Source of the DNA: Thermodesulfobacteriota bacterium
GTDB lineage: Bacteria; Desulfobacterota_D; UBA1144; Nemesobacterales; UBA2774
Direction: 5' to 3'
Length of the DNA stretch: 64,000 nt
NCBI GenBank assembly: GCA_035325995.1
Contig: DAOKYU010000002.1
Location: 124,001-188,000 of the forward strand
Within the stretch, counting starts at the first letter, position 1. Each line of letters opens with the position of its first letter. Below are positions 60,191 through 64,000 of this stretch, piece after piece. The position numbers and the translations under genes were made by a program. A model generated the notes under the pieces. It was not told the origin of the DNA and did not search any database. It was given only the letters and a program-made list of their open reading frames with translations.

Positions 60191-60217
60191 TGTCCCCGGA
60201 TCGAAACGGCCTATGAT

Positions 60218-60247
60218 TTGACAGATATGCTCCCGCTGTTTTATAAT
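60218..60247 (+). promoter_or_regulatory. Consensus sigma70 promoter of the IPTL-CTERM gene
   Basis: Perfect TTGACA (60218-60223) and perfect TATAAT (60242-60247) are separated by 18 bases, with AAGGAGG then at the ATG of 60280. Confidence 0.75.
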
Positions 60248-60279
60248 CTCGTTATCATTGTAATAATTAAGGAGGATAG

Positions 60280-60957
60280 ATGAAACTCAAAATAACATTA
60301 TCGGCTTTGATTTTCCTGTCACTGCTTGTGATACCGGGCTTAGAGGCGAATGCACAGACCTACCTTCCCGTAGGTCCCCAAACGAATGTGCCCGAAGACA
60401 CGGTAACGGACGGCGGATGGGTGGAATGCTACAGGGATACGTACGAAGTCCATATGAATGCCGACACAGTTCTCGATGCATGTGAGGGCAATCTCCTTAT
60501 GCTGACCTGCCGCGAGACCGGGAGCTCCACCATAGCGCTTCTGGCCCAGGGCGAGCGGGGCGACGTCACTTTCGACACCGGTGATAATGAAGATATCCTT
60601 CACGTGGCCAACGGAGTGGGCTGGTATTTTAATAACACCGACACAGACTCCTGGGGGTTTGTCAGGGCCGGGGATACCGTGAGTAAGAACAACTGCGATG
60701 TCGAGGACAGCGGAGCAAACGACCAGAGGCTTTGCTGGCACCTGAATGACGCTGGAGGATACCGCTGCGGATCTGAGGATGATCTGAACGAATCGAATTC
60801 CTATGAGCGCGTGGTATATGTGGCTTCGGATTTGCCGCCGCCTCCGCCGAGCGTTACGACCGTCCCCACCCTTTCCGAGTGGGGCCTGATAGCGATGGCG
60901 GGACTTATTGGAATCACCGGGCTTCTGGTTATGCGCAGAAGGAAATTAACGGCCTGA
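60280..60957 (+). CDS. Secreted protein with IPTL-CTERM sorting signal
   Basis: The 225-residue product has a signal peptide (LSALIFLSLLVIPGLEANAQ) and a Cys-containing extracellular domain (CYRDTYEVHMNADTVLDACEGNLLMLTCRETGSS; CDVEDSGANDQRLCWHLNDAGGYRCG). A Pro-rich linker (PPPPPSVTT) leads to the tripartite tail VPTLSEWG plus hydrophobic helix plus RRRK (195-225). That is the IPTL-CTERM sorting motif. The mature protein is presumably processed and anchored or exported. It is monocistronic, between two terminators. Confidence 0.88.
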   Translation: MKLKITLSALIFLSLLVIPGLEANAQTYLPVGPQTNVPEDTVTDGGWVECYRDTYEVHMNADTVLDACEGNLLMLTCRETGSSTIALLAQGERGDVTFDTGDNEDILHVANGVGWYFNNTDTDSWGFVRAGDTVSKNNCDVEDSGANDQRLCWHLNDAGGYRCGSEDDLNESNSYERVVYVASDLPPPPPSVTTVPTLSEWGLIAMAGLIGITGLLVMRRRKLTA

Positions 60958-60981
60958 TATGAGCTGAATACGATAGATACG

Positions 60982-61009
60982 AAAAGGGCGGCTTCGGCCG
61001 CCCTTTTTT
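60982..61009 (+). terminator. Intrinsic terminator after the IPTL-CTERM gene
   Basis: AAAGGGCGGC (60983-60992), TTCG tetraloop and GCCGCCCTTT (60997-61006) followed by TTT form a ten-base-pair stem of high stability. Confidence 0.92.
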
Positions 61010-61200
61010 GTTTGTGAACCTGATTGTATGTTTCAGCCGACTTGCTCCGCCTTTCTCCATTCGGAAGATTTCTTATAAAAACCCGCCTCAATATCGTATA
61101 ATAGTTCGAAATACATATATTACGGACACTTAACGAATTTATACGTCTATCGAACCTTATTCGTGTTCCGGGTTACTAAATATACGAATTCGGCGGAGGC

Positions 61201-61785
61201 ATGGACAAAACGGTAAACGCGGCGGATTTGCCGGATTCAAAGCTGCTCGAAAGAATAACGGGCGGCGACAGGGAAGCTTTCAAAACTCTCTACGGGAGAT
61301 ATGTGAGACAGGTGTTTTCGTTCACATTCAAGCTGACCGGGGATTCGAAAATGGCTGAAGAGATTACGAACGACGTTTTCTTCGACGTGTGGAAAGGCGC
61401 GGGCGGCTTTCAGGGGAGGTCCGCGGTTTCGACGTGGGTCTTCGGCATCGCGCACAATAAATCCATGAACGCGCTCAGGAAGAAAACGCCCGATCCGGTA
61501 GACCCCGAGGAATTCGTAAGGGTCGCGAACCCCGGCGCCGGGGCTGAAGAAATAGTCGAGAAAAAAGACAGGTCCGAGAGAATGAAGAAGGCGCTCGGCG
61601 AGCTCTCGCCGGACCACAGGACGGTTCTGGAGCTCACCTTTTTCGAGGGCATGTCGTATCAGGAGATAGCCGAGGTCATGGACTGTCCCGTGAACACCGT
61701 GAAAACGCGTATGTTCTACGCCAGGGAAAAGCTCAAGGAGACGCTGGCGAAGTACGGCATATCGCAGGAGGATTCCGTACAATGA
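61201..61785 (+). CDS. ECF-subfamily RNA polymerase sigma factor
   Basis: The 194-residue sigma70-family protein has region 2 (LYGRYVRQVFSFTFKLTGDSKMAEEITNDVFFDVWKGAGGF) and region 4 (LGELSPDHRTVLELTFFEGMSYQEIAEVMDCPVNTVKTRMFYAREKLKE). No region 3 is present, as for ECF factors. It overlaps the anti-sigma gene by four bases (ATGA), the standard coupling. GGCGGAGGC upstream is the ribosome-binding site. The promoter region (about 61100-61200) has a GAACCTT that could be a -35 ECF motif, but no clear -10. Confidence 0.95.
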   Translation: MDKTVNAADLPDSKLLERITGGDREAFKTLYGRYVRQVFSFTFKLTGDSKMAEEITNDVFFDVWKGAGGFQGRSAVSTWVFGIAHNKSMNALRKKTPDPVDPEEFVRVANPGAGAEEIVEKKDRSERMKKALGELSPDHRTVLELTFFEGMSYQEIAEVMDCPVNTVKTRMFYAREKLKETLAKYGISQEDSVQ

Positions 61786-62495
61786 CGGCAGAAAAAAATT
61801 CGCACGAAGAGATAAAACTCCTCCTGCCCTGGTATCTCAGCGGTAAGCTCGGGGCAGACGAGCTAGAGACCGTTAAGCGTCACCTCGCTGAATGCGACGA
61901 CTGCGCCGGCGAGATCGAGGAGCTCGGCTTTATGGGGGCGGCGATAACGGAGCCCGACGAGGCGCTCGACGCCGCAATCGAAATGCGGCTCCCCGACATG
62001 GAAGCGGATATCATGGACAGGATAAATACCTACGAAGACGCGCGCGCGCCGGGGAAGCGCCCGGCGGCCGCTCCGGTTCGAACGTCGGCGTGGGAAAAGG
62101 TTCTCGGGTTCTTCGAGGGGTTCGAATTCCCGCTCCGGATGCCGGCGGGCGTGGCGGCGCTGGTCCTGCTCCAGCTCGCTTTGATAATCGGCCTCGTCTA
62201 CAAGGTCTACCTCGGGGAGCCCGGAAGCTACGTCGTCCTGAGCGGCCCCGAGGAAACGGCTGCATCGGGCCCCGTGATAATAGTGTCCTTCGTCGATACC
62301 GCCACCGAGGCGGAGATAAGGCAAACCCTTTCCGGGATAGGCGGGCGCATAATCGACGGCCCGAAAGCGGGCGGTCTTTACGTCGTCGAGCTTCCGGCGG
62401 AGAGCGGCTCCGGAAAATCCGTCGAGAAGGTGATCGAAGATTTAAGAGCCGACAAGGAAGTTATAAAAAGCGTGTTCATGGGGGAGGGGAAATGA
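61782..62495 (+). CDS. Membrane anti-sigma factor (zinc-finger HC2) with prodomain-like C-terminus
   Basis: The 237-residue product has an HxxxCxxC zinc-finger anti-sigma domain (H34, C38, C41 in KRHLAECDDCAGE), a cytoplasmic linker, one membrane helix (121-142, VAALVLLQLALIIGLVYKVYL) and a periplasmic domain (165-232). Part of that domain (PVIIVSFVDTATEAEIRQTLSGIGGRIIDGPKAGGLYVVELP) has the beta-alpha-beta arrangement of subtilase prodomains. It overlaps sigma and the following subtilase gene by four bases each. A stress signal would release the sigma factor. Confidence 0.9.
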   Translation: MTAEKNSHEEIKLLLPWYLSGKLGADELETVKRHLAECDDCAGEIEELGFMGAAITEPDEALDAAIEMRLPDMEADIMDRINTYEDARAPGKRPAAAPVRTSAWEKVLGFFEGFEFPLRMPAGVAALVLLQLALIIGLVYKVYLGEPGSYVVLSGPEETAASGPVIIVSFVDTATEAEIRQTLSGIGGRIIDGPKAGGLYVVELPAESGSGKSVEKVIEDLRADKEVIKSVFMGEGK

Positions 62496-64000
62496 GAGGG
62501 TGTAAACGGGAATTTATAGTTGTAAATTCAGCACCGATAATATTATTGATAGCTCTGTTCTGTATATTCTCGTTCGCTCCGGCGTCGAACGCGCAGACAA
62601 AGCCCGAAAGGGACCCGATCCCCGGCACGGTGCCGGGCGGCCCGGCAAACGTCCCGGGCCCGAACGACATTCCCGATACGGGCCCCGATAACGTTCCCGG
62701 AACGAATCCGAACGACCATGTCCCGGGGAGAGTCCCCGAGCCCGAAAGAAGGCCGTTCAGCGGCTTCGACAAACCCCGGATGCCTGGGCCGGAGCGCGGT
62801 TCCGCGCCCGCCGCGCCGCCCGATGACATAATATCCGAGCCGTCTCTTCCGGACGCGCCAAAGCCTGTGCCCGACGCGCCTTCCTCGGGGGGCGGCAGAG
62901 TTCCGGAGCCGGATATACCCGACTTGCCTCCACTTCCGGACGACCCGTCCGTCATACAGCCCGAGCTCGATACGGACTACCTTACGGCGCCAGTCTTTAA
63001 AGACGCCGTCCCCGAAGCAGCTGCAGATACGCAGTACGTTCCCGACGAGATGATAGTCCTCCTTCGCGGCGCTTCCGGGAAGGACGCCGAGATAGGCGGG
63101 CTCGGAAACAGGCACAATCTCGACAGGCTGGACACCGCGCCGCTCTCCTCGCTCGGCGTCACGATGGTCCTCTTCCACATACCCGACGGGAGGTCCGTCC
63201 CTGCCGTCGTCAACATACTCGCGGGCGAGTCGGGCGTGATCATGTCGCAGCCGAATTTCTATTACAATTCCCTCGCCGGTGAGAATCCCCAGTACGGGGC
63301 CGTCAAGATCGGGGCGGACGCCGTCAGCGGGACGACCACGGGCCGAGGCATTACAGTCGCGGTCGTTGACACCGGAATCGATTACAATCACCCGGCGCTT
63401 AAGGACAGGATAACGCAGAAGGCCGATTTCGTGAGCCCCGACATGAGCGGGTTTACAGGCGAAAGCCACGGCACTTCCGTCGCGGGGATCATCGCCGCCT
63501 CCCCAATCGAAGAGGGCGGCATGTCCGGCGTCGCGCCGGGCGTGCGTCTGATCGCGGCCCGGGCCTGCTGGTCCGATTCCGCGGACGGCGGCAAGGCCGT
63601 CTGCTCGTCCGAAAAGCTCGCGAAGGGTATAGACTTCGCCCTCTCGAACAACGCCCGGGTTATAAACCTCAGCGTCGGCGGCCCCAGGGACGCCCTCATA
63701 GCGGCGCTGATACAGCAGGCGTACGGCTCGGGCGTCACAGTCGTCGCGGCGGCCGGTAACGGCGGGGCGAAGGGAAAGCCCGTCTACCCCGCGGCCTTGC
63801 GGGAAGTCATAGCGGTTTCCGCGACCGGCCCCGACGACAGGCTCTACACCCTTTCGACGCGTGGGGATTATATAGACGTCGCCGCGCCGGGCGTGGACAT
63901 CCTGAGCCCCGCGCCGGGCGGAGCCTGGCAGATGGAGTCCGGCACTTCGCAGGCCGCGGCCCACGTGTCCGGGGCGGTGGCGCTCATTCTGCAGGATTAT
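62492..64000 (+). CDS. S8 family serine peptidase (subtilase), C-terminus outside window
   Basis: The visible 503 residues form an exported subtilase: a signal peptide ending near NAQT (about 29), a Pro/Gly/Asp-rich low-complexity segment (about 30-160; repeated PG-x-x-P), a prodomain-like segment (YVPDEMIVLLRG, about 185-260), then the S8 domain. The triad is D293 (VVDTGID), H326 (ESHGTSVAG) and S486 (SGTSQAAAHVSG), with N423 (AAAGNGG) as the oxyanion residue. The ATG at 62492 overlaps the anti-sigma stop by four bases (ATGA), so sigma, anti-sigma and peptidase form one translationally coupled operon. The gene runs past the window end. Confidence 0.93.
   Translation, partial: MRGCKREFIVVNSAPIILLIALFCIFSFAPASNAQTKPERDPIPGTVPGGPANVPGPNDIPDTGPDNVPGTNPNDHVPGRVPEPERRPFSGFDKPRMPGPERGSAPAAPPDDIISEPSLPDAPKPVPDAPSSGGGRVPEPDIPDLPPLPDDPSVIQPELDTDYLTAPVFKDAVPEAAADTQYVPDEMIVLLRGASGKDAEIGGLGNRHNLDRLDTAPLSSLGVTMVLFHIPDGRSVPAVVNILAGESGVIMSQPNFYYNSLAGENPQYGAVKIGADAVSGTTTGRGITVAVVDTGIDYNHPALKDRITQKADFVSPDMSGFTGESHGTSVAGIIAASPIEEGGMSGVAPGVRLIAARACWSDSADGGKAVCSSEKLAKGIDFALSNNARVINLSVGGPRDALIAALIQQAYGSGVTVVAAAGNGGAKGKPVYPAALREVIAVSATGPDDRLYTLSTRGDYIDVAAPGVDILSPAPGGAWQMESGTSQAAAHVSGAVALILQDY

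Noticed and set aside
62543..63964. A 473-residue antisense open frame opposite the subtilase
   Set aside because: The plus-strand frame has the signal peptide and the full Asp-His-Ser triad, so this is a shadow.
1..64000. CRISPR arrays, tRNA or rRNA genes, insertion sequences, integrases, attachment sites
   Set aside because: I looked for regular direct repeats, cloverleaf-like intergenic stretches, terminal inverted repeats and transposase motifs and saw none. The only tandem repeat is the coding repeat at 59604-59759.

Overview
The window is a gene-dense (about 90% coding), high-GC stretch of a Gram-negative bacterial chromosome. It carries about 66 protein genes on both strands and no recognisable tRNA, rRNA, CRISPR array, insertion sequence or prophage. 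Lipoprotein and Sec signals, TatC, an ECF sigma factor with its anti-sigma factor, and fatty-acid-type acyl-CoA genes point to a free-living respiring heterotroph. Codon use is distinctive, with much ATA (Ile) and AGG (Arg) in a GC-rich background and several TTG starts. The combination of a TrmD with a second methyltransferase domain, a b'-b-delta-alpha-gamma-beta-epsilon ATP synthase cluster and an IPTL-CTERM protein suggests an uncultivated lineage near Desulfobacterota or Dadabacteria. That placement is an inference and is not proven by anything here.

Layout. 1-5.5 kb: a partial sugar epimerase, an unknown gene, then a leftward run of an orphan NuoE-like protein, glycerate kinase, a metallophosphoesterase and DnaB. 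5.6-9.7 kb: a TerB-like protein and a two-gene beta-oxidation-type operon (thiolase plus multifunctional protein) in which several catalytic residues are replaced. 9.8-16.8 kb: VKOR-thioredoxin, YqjD/YqjE-like envelope proteins, a C26 amidotransferase, an ABC-F ATPase, HtpX and small membrane proteins. 17-25 kb: purC, an SDR, phoH with a long leader, and a leftward serA-hisZ-purA operon. 25-29.5 kb: tatC, an acyl-CoA ligase and a DUF1152-like protein. 30-36 kb: the F-type ATP synthase cluster (no a or c subunit genes) and an ECHDC3-like crotonase. 37-42.5 kb: a ChaN-like/BamE-like exported protein, then the ffh-rpsP-khpA-rimM-trmD-rplS translation operon. 42.6-49.8 kb: a PQQ-type sugar dehydrogenase lipoprotein, a UPF0173 hydrolase, archease-rtcB-serS and a PAS histidine kinase. 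50-53.4 kb: rpsB-tsf-pyrH-frr. 53.4-59.2 kb: a lipid kinase, an acyltransferase, a 562-residue protein of unknown family behind a near-consensus Fur box, a histidine phosphatase and an ATP-grasp protein. 59.4-64 kb: two tyrosine/aspartate-rich secreted paralogues, an IPTL-CTERM protein, and an ECF sigma/anti-sigma/subtilase operon that runs off the end.

The most noteworthy items are the catalytically degenerate thiolase/multifunctional-protein operon (6190-9668), the Fur-box-controlled unknown gene (55251-57095), the sigma/anti-sigma/subtilase cassette with prodomain-like segments in two proteins (61201-64000), and the pair of YYY/D-rich exported proteins (59412-60126).
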